Part shown: in pieces, positions 1-12,119 of the stretch
Numbering within the stretch: the first letter of the stretch is position 1
How the letters are laid out: the number at the start of each line of letters is the position of its first letter
NCBI GenBank assembly: GCA_036365515.1
Contig: CM070873.1
Location: 215,125,376 to 215,189,375, forward strand
Length of the DNA: 64,000 nt
Source: Torymus aiolomorphi
Lineage: Eukaryota > Arthropoda > Insecta > Hymenoptera > Torymidae
Direction: 5' to 3'
Program-made: the position numbers and the translations under genes
Notes under the pieces: generated by a model
The model's input: the letters and a program-made list of their open reading frames with translations, nothing else
Told to the model about the DNA's origin: nothing
Database searches by the model: none

Positions 1-372
1 AAACGTTATTCCGGACAGGAGTCGTTGCGAAATTCGAATGAAATTCAAAAAGAAGAATAGTATGAGTGGATGTAGGAGGCAGGACAAATAACAACGTGAT
101 AGAGAGAAAAAAACAAACGAGCTGCTTTGAAGCAGGTCGCAGCGTACGCGAACTGTACGTTGACCTCGTTTTGACAGTGAATTGGATGTTTTTTTTCTGA
201 TTATTTGACTCTCGGACTGATACGTTGCCATAGCCGCCAACGCAGATACGCGGTTCATTTCCTAGTTGGGAAATTGCGTTGCGGAAATCCATTTTCAGCG
301 GATGCCGCGCGCAGAGATGTGCGTTCGCTCACTACACAGCCGCCAATACCCCTTATGTCGCACTGAACTGGT
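1..372 (-). mobile_element. Putative 5' end of an AC-targeted R1-like non-LTR element
   Basis: Read on the minus strand, the bases next to the AC tract (about 345-372) are AACCAGTTCAGTGCGAC followed by a TAAGGGG-like stretch. This almost repeats the first ~27 bases of the R1-clade element that begins at 18873, which also sits directly against an (AC)n tract. Beyond those bases the two diverge, so this would be the 5' tip of a related element reading off the left window edge. No coding potential is visible in 1-340. The shared tip contains TCAGT, an arthropod initiator-like sequence. Only ~27 bp support the link, so this is tentative. Confidence 0.35.
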
Positions 373-402
373 TGTGTGTGTCTGTGTGTGTGTCTGTGTG
401 TG

Positions 403-440
<38 letters not shown>

Positions 441-477
441 GGTGTGTGTGTGTGTGTGTGTGTGCGTGTGTGTGTGC

Positions 478-512
<35 letters not shown>
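371..512. repeat. (TG)n microsatellite, imperfect
   Basis: About 140 bp of TG with scattered TC and CG variants. All open frames across it encode only alternating Cys-Val or Thr-His and are artefacts. Confidence 0.95.
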
Positions 513-514
<2 letters not shown>

Positions 515-1556
515 AAGTATATCGTTGCAACGCGCTTGTGGCTTAACTTCCTACTTCCTTGTGCACGAGGATTCTGTGCCGATTTAATTAGGTAGCTGAT
601 CACTTGTTGTGCCATCGCCATCGATTATCGTGGACAACCTACGTTGTGCAATTTTTACGTAGCATTAAACTATAAGGGAATTACGAGATGAGTAATCTAT
701 TGATTAAATTTGCATTAACAATGATTTACAAATTTCTCCATATTGATTCATACATTTTAATAAATAGCACCTCGAACTTTTCTTGCATCAGAAAAATATC
801 ACTTAAAAATGAAGACACACAAATTCCAAATTATATATTTTAATTTTAATTAAAATAAAATTGAATTTATGCATTAAATTTAGGTTCATCGTTGTGAAAA
901 TACAAATATTTTATAATTAGATAATATTTATAGAAATGAAATTTTTTTTTGTAAAAGGATAACTTTGTTAGTACTAATTAAAAGATTCTGAAAAATAGTA
1001 TTATTTAGTATTATTATGAACAGCTTTAGTAATATTTACTACATAATCCAGCAGAAAAATTAGTTTTAGCCAATACCAGTACAAACAATAATTCGACATT
1101 CGTAAATACAAGAAAAAAAATTTGATATCTATTACAAATATAGTAAAGTCATGATTTAGTTATTAATATGATTATGTTTTATAAAAATATCCACTAAAGA
1201 ATTTAATTTTATTTATTATACATATAATGCATTTTTTTCTTTTTCCCATGTTCCCAATGAAATCTGATGTATAGCCTTGTTTAAGATTTTCTTTGAGAGT
1301 ATATATTTAATATACATTAATTCTATCTGCTACAAAAGTTTATTATGAAAAACTATATCTTATTGTAAAATTCAATTTTAATTTAAAACTTTAATAGAGT
1401 GAAGAATATTGATTAAATAACTTTATACAGGTTACTTTGAAGATTTTCCAAAGTTTGCACTGTAATCATGAGTTTTGTGTGAGCATTTAATCCTTGAAAC
1501 CTCTGAGCTTGTAAAATTTAAAATAATAAAATAATCGATTAATAAAAATATGCGAT
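513..1556. other. AT-rich noncoding stretch
   Basis: No coding frame, RNA or recognisable repeat was seen. Composition is strongly AT-rich with homopolymer runs. Confidence 0.6.
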
Positions 1557-2075
1557 TTGCATACTTATGTATACCGCCAGGGTAGAAGGAAAGAGTGCTT
1601 TCGCCACGTAATGCGGTGGCAAGGGCAGACCACTCGAAGGCCGATGATGGGAAGGATGCGGGCCGTGGCTGCGGTTCTCTCTCGTTATGTTCGAGACGAG
1701 TGTGGGCGCGCGATACAAGTGTGGCGACGGACGCGGAGCACTCGGAGATACATCTCGTGTCTGTGGCGGCGGCAATGTTGGAGAAAGAGCGAGAGAGAAG
1801 TTGCAAGCGTAAAAGTGCAGAGGAGACGCGACCTTTCGTCCGAATTCGCGCTCACTCGAAACTTGCTTGCGCGCTGCAAATTGGACGAGACTCGCTCTCG
1901 ACCTCCTCCCTACCTCTCTCTTCTCTCCCGAACCTCCGCCTCGTCACTCTTTCTCTACCACGCACGGAGCTTTGCGAGCTTACGATATAATTGGCATTTG
2001 TGAGCGTACGCGCGCGCGTCGGGTAACGGAGCTCGGCGCGCTCGAAGAAAAAACTCGTTAAATTTAAAAGCGCTC
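1557..2075. other. CpG-rich block, no supported gene
   Basis: GC and CpG content rises sharply here (runs such as CGCGCGCGTCGGGTAACGG near 2010), in contrast to the AT-rich flanks. Several frames stay open on both strands but are low-complexity, rich in Arg and Ser, and resemble no family I know. It could be a promoter-proximal island or 5' UTR of an outside gene. No convincing start or splice signals fix this. Confidence 0.35.
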
Positions 2076-2849
2076 CTCAAATATGTATAATAACATCAAT
2101 TCAACGTGGTCGATGCTGAGATACGTGCGGCAAACTTTTGTCGGATTATACGCGCCTGATTTTTTAATCTGACTGTTCGTGCATGAACGTTACGGCGACG
2201 ACAGCTTGGACGTGCGCGTGGCTAGCACGCACTTTTTGTTGGGCCTACAGGGGTCACGTATGATTTGTTTTTTCTTTTTATCGAGTCCAATGCCATTTTC
2301 AATCATTTCTATTTATTGTCCATCATATTGAGAAATATTGTTATGCTAGTACACGGAGAAATCTGTAACGAAAAGCGCATCAAAACTTATAGACTTTTCG
2401 CATAACATGGCATCAAGCGATTTCTGCCTTAACTTTATAACAGTTATAGGCATAAACTCGTGCGCCATCTCCAAGGAAATCCCCATAGCCGAACTTAAAA
2501 TTCGAAAAGTTATGAATTTTTAAAAATACATTTTCGCTATTTTTTCGCATATCTGATCAACAGTAACTGTATCAAAATTAAATTTTTATACTCCAGACAC
2601 ATTTTTATCAAAAAAATTCAGCTGATTTGAGATAATACGTGTTCTGTCAAAATCTCTATTGACCAAAAGTAAAAAAAGTTATGAATTTTCAAAATTTGCT
2701 ATCAGAGCGTCAACTTCGGAGGTTATGAAACTACGGCACAGTTGTGAGCGATCTACTCTTACTCGTTGTGCGATTTGAAAAGTCAAGTTTTTTTAAAACA
2801 CAGGAGTTTATGATGAACGTGAATAAATATTTGATTTACGAATGTACAG

Positions 2850-3845
2850 CCGTACACATATACACCCGTACACTCGAACACGTATACACACGTACACGCG
2901 CACACTCGTACACACGTATGAACGTGCCCCCTCAGTTTCAAAATCCTACAATTCCATTAGGCAATTCGGGTGTAACCATTAACCTTACATTGGAATTGTC
3001 TAATGAGATTCCAGCATTTTAAAACTGAAGAGGCACGTTCCACGCGAATTACTGTCCACTGGGTGACGTACACGCGTTCAACCGTACACACGCACACGCG
3101 TACACACGTATACCCGCGTACACGCGTCATCCTTCCACACGTACACCCCCACGCGCGTATACCCGTACACCCGTACACCCTTACACTCGTACACCCGTAC
3201 ACGCTTACACGCGTACACCCCACACGCGTACACCTGTACATCCCCACACGCGTACACCCGTAGTCCCGCACCAGCGTACACGCATTCACCCGTGCACCAG
3301 TACACCCGTCCTTGCGTACACGCATTCACCCGCACACCAGTACACCCGTCCTTGCGTACACCTGTACACGCATACATCTTTACTCACGTACACGCGTATA
3401 CGCGTACACCCGTACACGCGTACACTCCTGCACCCCCACACGCATTCACCCATACATCCGTACACCCGTACACACTTACACGCGTACACCCCGACACGAG
3501 TACACCCGTACACACTTACACGCGTACACCCCGACACGAGTACACTCGTACACTCGAACATGTGGATACCCGTACACTCGAACATGTGTATACCCGTACA
3601 CGTATCCACCCGTACACGCGTACATGCGTAAACGTGTACACTCGTTCACTCATACATGCATTCACGCGTACACGCGTCAGTCGTCCACGCGTACACTCCC
3701 ACATGCGTACAACCGTACCAGCGTAGGCTCGTTCATCCGTATACCAGTACACTCGCCCTTGCGTACACCCGTACACGCGTATACGCGTACACACGTAAAC
3801 GCGTATATACAACCGTATACTCGTACACCCGGATACGCTCACCCG
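2850..3845. repeat. Degenerate 8-bp minisatellite, unit C(C/G)CGTACA
   Basis: Two blocks (about 2850-2925 and 3066-3845) of a drifting octamer, best seen around 3165-3235 as CCCGTACA, CCCTTACA, CTCGTACA and CGCTTACA. As 8 is not a multiple of 3, every frame reads a 24-nt, 8-residue repeat (YTRTPVHA-like on plus, GCTRVRVY-like on minus), which explains the many open frames here. None is a gene. Confidence 0.85.
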
Positions 3846-3849
3846 CGTG

Positions 3850-4171
3850 AAAATTTTCGAAAAGCGTATTCTGAGAGAAGACTTGATTTATTGACAGTTA
3901 ATAGATACAGTTGGAACTTCATAAAGAATATTGGGTATCATATTTTTATTGGTAAATACATGCACTCATTCTCCAACTAAAAAACACAAGTATATGGGCA
4001 TGAGATAATTTATATTTCAAAAATGTATTTTCGAAAAATATATTTTAGATTTATTACGAATATTGATAGAGAAAATTGGGTATGATACAATTATTATATT
4101 GTCGTTAAAATTAAAAAAAAGAAATAAATACATTATTTTCAGGTAGCTAAGTGCCAATATATTAGCAGCGG
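3850..4171 (+). mobile_element. HINE-like element, 3' end fragment
   Basis: Positions 4141-4171 carry a diverged copy of the family 3' end: GGTAGCTAAGTGCCAA, then TTAGCAGCGGTTTT. The preceding ~300 bp resemble the interior of the HINE at 10295-11970, for example GACTTGATTTATTGAC near 3883. The 5' end is missing. Confidence 0.55.
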
Positions 4172-4375
4172 TTTTTTTTTATTTTGTGTCAATAGAGATT
4201 TTGACGAAACGCGTATTAATGTAAATGTGCTGAATTTTCTGAGAAAATTTTATCCGGAGTAAACAAATTTATTTTTGATACCGTAATTGTCGGTTGAAAT
4301 TGCAAAAAAATAGTGAAAATGAATTTTCGAAAATTCATAACTTCTCGAATTTTGAGTTTACAAATAGACGTATAC

Positions 4376-5214
4376 CCTAAAATGAGCTGCATTTTCAGGA
4401 AAAAATACTCCCGGTTAAAAGAAAGACTTTTTATAATTGTTTTAAACAATTGCATTTTAAACAATTTTAATCTATTTTCTATGATCTATGATCAAATTTT
4501 GACCAAAATTTTCAGATTTTAGGGAGCAAAATCTATAAAAATCACCTTCAATTTCCCGGGAACCCTCCGTTGCATACGGGACAATACCTAGCGCCTGGAC
4601 TATAGCAAAAGCGACACATATAACATTATTTTAGATCAGGGTAAAAAAAATATAATAATATGACTTACCTCATTATCGTTAAATTGTCCATAATTTAATA
4701 ACAAACATGATTTTTTAATTTCAGAATTATAAAAAATCAAACACACAGAACACTTGCTAAACTGGAGAGAGCCGCAGGAACATTTATAGAGTCTTTTTTT
4801 TGGAAAGCAGACTTCCTTCACATTCATACAAACATTCATGTCAGCGATTAGTTTTGAGGCAAACCAAGAAAGTTTTAAAATTGTGTATAAGAAATCAAGT
4901 TTACGCTAGGAGAGAGAGTACACAAACTGTAGTACGGACGCATCACGTGGGCTGTTTCCTCGGTCTCTGTGCTATGTCGCCACATGTCCCGCATAATAAA
5001 AGTTTAAGGCGGTCTTACACTATAGGCCTTTCTGGCGAAAATTACCTAAAGAAATGATAAAAATTATTATTATAATAAAATAATTCAAATATATTGTAAA
5101 TACAACTTATTTTGAATAAAATGAGCCGAGGCAGAGGTCCTTAAACTCATTTTATCCTCAGTTATAGCATTTTCAAGAAAAAAAGTTTGTCGTAACTTTT
5201 CTCTGAGACCGCAT
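4376..5214. other. AT-rich noncoding stretch
   Basis: Short open frames occur on both strands but resemble no protein family and share no features with the transposon genes. No RNA or repeat was recognised. Confidence 0.5.
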
Positions 5215-5482
5215 GCTGGATTTTCATGGGACAAAGTGCAAATAATTCCTAATTTATGTAGTTATGGGCGCAAGAGTTGCAATTTTTAGGTTTTTATGTA
5301 TAAGTATTTTTTTCATGGCAAAAACTGATTTTTTTGCAATAATTTTTTCCATTTTTTAAATTTTTAGGGTTTTTTCCATGAAAAAAATACTTATACATGA
5401 ACACCTTAAAATTGCAACTCTTACGCCCATAATATACATAAATTAGGTACAATTTGCTCTTTGTCTCATTCCAAATCTAAAC
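5215..5482. repeat. Foldback (inverted) repeat
   Basis: Arms at about 5215-5318 and 5373-5482 are inverted copies. For example, TTATGGGCGCAAGAGTTGC near 5263 pairs with GCAACTCTTACGCCCATAA near 5413, and AAGTATTTTTTTCATG pairs with CATGAAAAAAATACTT. The tip is T/A-rich. It would fold into a long stem, as expected for a foldback MITE. Confidence 0.8.
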
Positions 5483-5610
5483 AAAACTGTCACTGCACGC
5501 TCGTATTATAATTACACTTACACTTTTCAGACATATACCTTCACATATACACAATACATTAAATTTTTAGTCCTAAATTCACTTATGAATACAAATAATC
5601 AAGCACTAAG

Positions 5611-5742
5611 AAATAGTACATTACGCTACCAGTGCGGGAAAGCAGATTTTCGTCTCGTGTGACGTTTACACCCGAGCGAAGCGATGGTGGAAAGGCACAC
5701 GAGACGAGAATCTCCTTCTCGAACATGTAGCGTATAGTATTT
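5611..5742. repeat. Snapback repeat with GAGCGAAGCGA core, copy 1
   Basis: Inverted arms (GATTTTCGTCTCGTGTG at 5645-5661 against CACACGAGACGAGAATC at 5695-5711) flank ACACCCGAGCGAAGCGATGG. The same design recurs with perfect arms at 36107-36242, so this is a dispersed family. The arms extend more loosely to about 5611 and 5742. Confidence 0.75.
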
Positions 5743-8700
5743 TTTGATACGACGTGTGGAAAGCTAGATTTTGAGTACACGTTTTTTGCCAAGCGTGTGC
5801 AAAATCGAGCTTTGCCCACGAGTATCGAAAAAAATCTTTCTCTATCTGAAAGCAAAAACTCTGCAAAACAAACTGTTGAAATAACATGGTTATGTATCTT
5901 AGCTTATTTGAGATTTTGAGCTGTCTGCTGTGCAACTGTGTTGACACTATGGTATTATAGTTTTATAAGTATATACGTATACAAACGGGAGTATTAATAT
6001 AGTAATTTACTGTCAAATTTCATTGACGGAATGGTCACTTTACTAGAACAGAAGTGCATAATTGTCACAACTCAAAAGACGATTCCACTGGATTTCAAAT
6101 TCCAGAATATGATTTATATTATTTTTATAATAAATCCCTTAATTATTTTTTTTATAATTCTTATACTAATAAGTCTTAAATAATGTTTTTTTATATTTTA
6201 AAACACATACAAGTAAACGTGTTCCTATATATATAAGAAACCTATAGAAAAGGCAAAAAAAAAGGAAAATCAATTTCTTCGTCATTTTGAAGATAGTAAG
6301 CTCTTTTAACCATATCATTTTTAATTTTTTTAATTTTTGATTTGTAAGACCACCTTAACACAAAATATTTCAATATTTTCTACGGCTACGTATAGTTTAC
6401 AAAATGTAATCTGAAAGAGGAAGCTTTTATCTTTAAATTGATATATATTACAATATATATTGTACAATATGTATTGGTCAAAAATTTGATCCCGTTTGAG
6501 AAATACTCAACTTTAATAATTTTTTCTCGCGGTCCCATAAGAGCACGTGTAAAAAAATGAAAATTTCAAGCGTTAATTTCTCGAAATTTTCCACGGTATC
6601 CATGCAAGAGCGTCCTTAAGAGAACTTCATTAATATTTTCTATCAGATATCTGTAATTTTGTCTTTTTTTTTATATGCTGTTTTATTAATGTACAAGTAA
6701 TGTAAAGAGTGATACTGTGTGCCGTTTTCTTATAATGTTTCAGGATTTAGAAGATTGGCTAAAGTTCCGCTTTATATGCCAAAATCAAAATATGATCAAC
6801 CTATCATTTCAATTATTCTTAATAGGGTTGTAGATATTAAGAACTCATTGATAAATATATTTACTATATATTCGTTATATTAGACTTCAAATTGAGCAAG
6901 TTTAGCCGATAAAGCATGCTTCCCAGTCGACAATTGGTTTCATTGTGATTAAACCAAGAATATTGGCAAAAATTGCATTTAATGGATTCAAATAAGGTAA
7001 TATAAAATACCAATGGATATTTTTGTTAAAAGTTGTTATATATTTTACCAAACTATGTCACATTTTAACTTATAAAAATGTTTTAAAGTTTGTTTACAGG
7101 CATAAAAGCAAGGTTTAGCCGCCAAATGGGTAATTTGAGATGAAAAAATAACTTAATTTTTAAAAAATTCAACCTCTTATAACTAAAAATTATGAAGGCG
7201 TTAGGGTCGATGATTGTGCGGCCTTTTATAATTATATATAAGAAGACATATTCTAGAACCTGGCGTGAGTCCATGACTCGGATCTGGTATACACACCTTG
7301 TCAGTGTGCGGGAATCTACTTCTGATGCCTGTTATACGAAGTGCCCGGTTCGCGCGTTTTGTAGCTCAGTGTGCGAAGTGATTAACAGTACTGACTACTG
7401 GCTACTGACTACTGACTACAAGTATTTTTAGTCACAACACACAAACGAAGATACATTTTGTCCGCAACTTGTACAGTCACTAATTTCTGGAGATTTCTGA
7501 GATTCGGACACAACCTTTTTGGACATGACTCATTCACTCTTTCTTTTCAGTGACAAGTCTCTTATCATAAATTGGCTTCCCTCAATGCTTTGCATATTTT
7601 GAAATAATAATTTCCAATTTAATGATGGTCCATAACTCCGTATTTTTCTTCTGAGACTTAAAACATTTCACAAATACTACCTAGTTATATCTTTCCAGTA
7701 CAACCTTGTTGGTTGGCAGACCCATTGTAAAAAACGTTTACAAAACTTAAGTTTTATTTAACTGGTCAGTTTACAAAAGTTTTTCTTCACAGAAATATCT
7801 AAAACCTTGTCTTTTTTTTTAAAAATGTTAATTTTTTCAACATTTACCTCACAAAAATGATGAAAATAATTTTATACGACTCTAACCTAAAAATCGCAAC
7901 TTTGACATGATTTTTAAGCTCACGTGGTATAAAATACTGTATGAAACTCCTGTCATAATTTACTAGTTCAGAATTTATAAAAAAATGAAACGTTATTTTA
8001 TTTGAAAAGTCGGAAAATACTTCATGATTTTATCTATAATTTTGAAACCAAATACAGTAATGCTTTGAAACAGTTCTGCTAGTATCTTCAACCAAATTAT
8101 CTAGCATATTATTCTTGTGTTTTCAAATCGAAATAGATGGCGAAATAGGCATGTTTTAAATAATTAGGAGCGAGATTTCTGACGTTATTTTATTATTTAA
8201 AATACATGAATATGAGATCTAAAAAAGAAATTGTAATACATGTGATTATCTTTAATACACTTATTCAAATTGACAGAGTCTCAGAAAATCTATTTAAAAT
8301 TTTGATATAGATTAATAATTAATGGGATATGATAATTTGCTATAAATAATGAAGTATTTTACGACGACTGAGAATGTATATACGTTACATAAAACGATAC
8401 AAAATAGTGCCTCCTTCTTTCAATTACTTAATCCCAGAAATAAAAACTCTGATTTACTTTCTTTTCGCCAAATTTACCTCTAGTAAATCAATTAACATTT
8501 CCAATAAGTAACAATCCTCTTCCTTGCTAACGCACCTGCATAATGTAGCAAGAAAACTCGAACGGTTCCCTTCTGAAAAAATTTGACTTTTCTATTCACG
8601 AAAGGAATCTCGTAAACAAGCAGTCATTACCAGTTACGAAAAATGTCTGACAGAGCAAACGAAGCGTGCGAGGGAAACCAGGTCGATACAGCCTTAGGAG

Positions 8701-8810
8701 GCAAACCGTAAAGATGTGAGGTTCAATATCCTTCTCTCTCTGTCTTGTCCCTCTTCCTTGGAAAAAAATAGAAGTCAAGCGCAAGAACAACAAGTAGAAC
8801 ACTAGTAAAG
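5743..8810. other. AT-rich noncoding stretch
   Basis: About 3 kb without a recognisable gene, RNA or mobile element. The only local structure is a short tandem of CTGACTACT-like units at about 7387-7425. Open frames are under 80 codons and match nothing I know. Confidence 0.5.
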
Positions 8811-9420
8811 CTACCACCTCGCGTAAAGAAATTTATATACGTACACACACGCCCACACGTGCGCGCGCGCGCACACACACACACACACACAGCCATATCC
8901 TGCGCGGCGGGCAAGTAAGAGCGAGTCGAGCAAGTAAGCATGGCCGAGGGGAGCGAAAGCTTCGGAGAAACGGCTCTGACTGGCAGGTTCCTTCATCGGG
9001 GAAGCCACCGGAAATGATGCCTGCAGCCCGCGTGGCCGCCCAGCTCTTGTCCCCGCGCGTGGGTCTACAAAGTCGCCGCTATGAGGCAATAGATTCGCAG
9101 CCTGCGAAAATATACTTTAAATATGAAACAGTCAGATGCAGGGGCTGCCTCTAGTAGCGCGCAGCCCCGATCCCCATCGAGATGACTCTCGACAGCAACG
9201 TGTGCGCTTCTATATACTCCTGCTGTGGAAGATTCACCAGTATTGCTATCTCGCCTGCTGCTTCTTCAGTTCTTCTTCTTTTTCTTGATTCTTCTTCTTC
9301 TTCTTTGAACTGCCTTCGCGGTGGCGTTTCTTTAAAACTTTCGAAACTGACGAGGATAACATGATGAACGCGGATGCCTGCGAGCATTAGACGCCTGCGG
9401 ATTCCTGGAGAATCTTTCCC
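8811..9420. other. CpG-rich block with CA and TTC microsatellites
   Basis: A GC-richer interval holding a CACACG/GCGCGC/(CA)n tract at 8840-8892 and a TTC-rich tract at about 9259-9306. Frames across it encode Cys-Val or Glu/Arg low-complexity peptides, so no gene is supported. A promoter-proximal role is possible but unproven. Confidence 0.4.
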
Positions 9421-9589
9421 TGTCTGCGGTCAACTACGTATTGCTATCGCGTAAATCGAAGTGAAAGGGGAGCCTGAGTTTACACACAATAGTGGTCATG
9501 TAAAAGGTTCCAACATTTATTATTTGATTAAAAATTGTTGATTGACTCAATTAAAACAATATTTGAATACGAACAATAAAATAATTTTA

Positions 9590-9960
9590 TTAAGGCCATG
9601 TTAAACCGTGAATTTCAATATTTTTTAAATCAACATTCAAGCGTTAATTCGGAAAACAAATTTTGTCAAGCGCTCTGTACACATAAACACTATATCCAGG
9701 AATTTTTTTGAGTGATTCTATTAGCATTTTCGTTAGATATGCTCGTTTGAAAAGTAGGTCAATTGCAGATTCCTACTTACCGACAGTACGATTTTTATTT
9801 AATTAAATAAATTCTCATATTTAAAAAAAAAAAAAACACGTTTGTCAAGCGCTCCGTATATGTTAATACTATACTCAAATTTTTTTTTTGGACGATTCTA
9901 TTGGTATTTTCATGAGATATCCATGTTTGAAAATTATGTCGGTATTTCACATCACCTTAA
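9590..9960 (-). mobile_element. TTAA-type MITE with internal dimer, copy 1
   Basis: Starts TTAAGGCCATGT and ends ACATCACCTTAA, giving short terminal inverted repeats that include TTAA. Inside are two tandem ~165-bp units, each with a CGGTAAGTAGGA-like or GCGCTTGACAAA-like segment in reverse. The same element in the opposite orientation is at 42170-42537. TTAA ends suggest piggyBac- or Kolobok-type mobilisation; no transposase is present. Confidence 0.7.
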
Positions 9961-9970
9961 AACAAAAAAA

Positions 9971-10290
9971 CCGCTGCCAATTCATTGGCACGTAGCTTCC
10001 TCAAACTAATTTATCAATTCCTTTTTTTATACTTTTATAAAATAATTTTTCTCAAAAACAAATGAAGAAAATGTATTGAAATTTTAACCAAATATAGTTT
10101 TTAATAAGTGTAATAAGTGGTTAAAATTTTGACTCGATTTATGAAATATTCTCTGAAAAACAAGTATTCGAAAATATTTCAAAATAATTAGTTCTTTAAG
10201 AAATAACAAACATCTGTATTATTTTAATAAATTGTTTATTTTTATAACCTTATCTGCTTTCATAATGATTGAAAACTCGCTGTAGGGCTA
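9971..10290 (-). mobile_element. HINE-like element, reverse 3' end fragment
   Basis: Positions 9971-10002 are the reverse complement of the family 3' end (CCGCTGCCAA, TTCA, TTGGCACGTAGCTTCCTC). The following ~290 bp match the reverse interior of the HINE-A copies (GGTTAAAATTTTGACTCGA near 10120). It abuts the intact forward copy starting at 10295. Confidence 0.65.
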
Positions 10291-10294
10291 TGTT

Positions 10295-10418
10295 GCTTCC
10301 TCAAAGAGGAAGCTTTGTAACGGTGAAAAAAATTTTCGAAAAAAAAAGTCTTCAAAAAGATGTTTTATGGTGGTATATGTGTATATTATTTGATTTTGAT
10401 GATTTTTGATTTCGTGGA

Positions 10419-10457
<39 letters not shown>

Positions 10458-11970
10458 TTCAACTCTTAATATCTCCGAAACTAATCAACCGATTTTCGTC
10501 GGGTAGAGCTTATTCCCTTCATCTTGCGGCAAAAGGAAAGTACCCTGATGGATTTGGGATTTTATTGATTTTCTTTTGTTTTATAACCAAAAAACGATTT
10601 TGAATTTTTAGTTTTTATGATTTTTTCGTATCTTATAGTAATTATTACATAAAATAATAAACTTCTCTTAAAAGGTATTCAAATTACCTACATTTTTTTT
10701 TTCAAATTTAAAATATCTTCACTCTGTCATTTGTTATTAAGGAAAACATTTTTATATTTCAAAAATTAATATCTCAAAAAATATTATATTTATCGATTTG
10801 AAATTTTAACCAGTTATTGTAGTAATTGAAGGCTATATCTGGTTAAAATTTCAAGAGATTATCTTCATTTGTTCCTTAGAAAAAAAATTATTTTCCAAAG
10901 AACAATTTTGAATTTTTAGTTCTTCCGATTTTTTCATATCTTATAGCCATCATTGAATAATATAATAAACTTTTCTTGAAAGGTATTTAAATTACCTATA
11001 TTTTCCTTTTTTAAAATTTAAAATATCTTCACTCTGTCATTTGTTATTAATGAAAACTTTTTTATATTTAAAAAATTAATATCTCAAAAAATTATTTTTG
11101 AAAAAATTTGCGTTTTCGTTGTCGCACGATAACAAGAGCAAAAATTATCCAATCGTCCTGAAATTTGGCACAGATGTAGCTTTTATATATCTGCTGATCG
11201 AGTTCGTTGCCCAAAAAAATCGGTCCATTACGAAAAAAGATATTTGAGATTAAAAATTTTTTGTTTAAATTTTTGAATCGCATTTTTTCGGAGAATACTT
11301 GATTTATTGACTTAAAACTTTAACCACTTATTAAACTTATAGAAGACTATATTTGGTTAAAATTTCAAGAGATTATCTTCATTTGTTTTTTAGAAAAAAC
11401 TTATTTTTGAAAAAATTTGCGTTTTCGTTGAATTTCCAATTTCGTTAATTCGTTTATCACATTTAGTTACAGTTTATATTTCGCTGATAATTGTATAAAA
11501 TTTATTGAAAAAAAATCTATACCCTTCGTGATTTCAATAAATCTTGTTTTAGTCTATATTTTATTTGTAATTAATGACCGATAATTATATTGTTGGTGGC
11601 AATATTGTGTTGCAATTTTAAGTGATTATCTACATTTATTTTCGAGAACTATCATTTTAATATTTTTATATAATGTAGTAAATTAAAATATCAAAAGGTA
11701 TTAATAGTGCCATTTTTAGCCCCTTTTTTTTCTCTTTTTAATCTCAATTTTTTTAAACTTGGTGGTCTGTCAAAGCTTTTTTTAAAATAGGTACGTAATA
11801 TACTATTTTGCAAGAAACTGGTATAAGACGCATCGGTTCAAAGTATTATTGAAATTCTTTAGCATTCCTTTTTATGAAAAATGTATTTTTAGAATTTCAA
11901 TTTTTAATTAGGAAACTATGAATTAGTTTGAGGAAGCTAAGTGCCAAAGAATTGGCAGCGGTTTTTTTAA
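10295..11970 (+). mobile_element. HINE/DINE-like Helentron derivative, subfamily A
   Basis: The 5' end is the palindrome GCTTCCTCAAAGAGGAAGC (10295-10313), preceded by TT. A (TG)n tract follows at 10423-10452. The 3' end (about 11930-11968) has GAGGAAGC, complementary to the 5' motif, then the hairpin GTGCCAAAGAATTGGCA and GCGGTTTTTTT. 5' motif, microsatellite, inverted subterminal motif, 3' hairpin and T-rich insertion site match the known plan of Helentron-associated interspersed elements (DINE-1 type). No Rep/helicase is encoded. A second full copy is at 53008-54592. Confidence 0.7.
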
Positions 11971-12119
11971 TTTTATTTAAATAATACCGTCTTTAGTTAT
12001 TCATAAAAAAATACATGTTTTTTGAGTGATCGACAATTTCATTAACCTACCTTCATTATACCTCGTTGCAATATTTTTAAACAATGAACCTAATAGCTTA
12101 TTAAATTATAAAAAGCAAG

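Larger units (their letters stand above)
2500..4375. repeat. Inverted repeat arms enclosing a minisatellite
   Basis: Sequence at about 2500-2668 is repeated in inverted, diverged form at about 4187-4375. For example, GTTATGAATTTT near 2520 pairs with AAAATTCATAAC near 4333, and GTCAAAATCTCTATTGA near 2657 pairs with its complement near 4190. Between the arms lie the octamer minisatellite and a HINE 3' end, so this is an old foldback element or inverted duplication later invaded. Confidence 0.65.

Noticed and set aside
255..621. Overlapping frames of alternating Cys-Val or Thr-His
   Set aside because: Direct translations of the TG microsatellite; no other protein features.
1432..2061. Six overlapping frames in the CpG-rich block
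   Set aside because: Low-complexity Arg/Ser peptides in every frame, as expected from GC-rich DNA lacking stop codons.
2957..3842. Several frames of 86-222 codons on both strands
   Set aside because: All arise from the octamer minisatellite; peptides are pure repeats.
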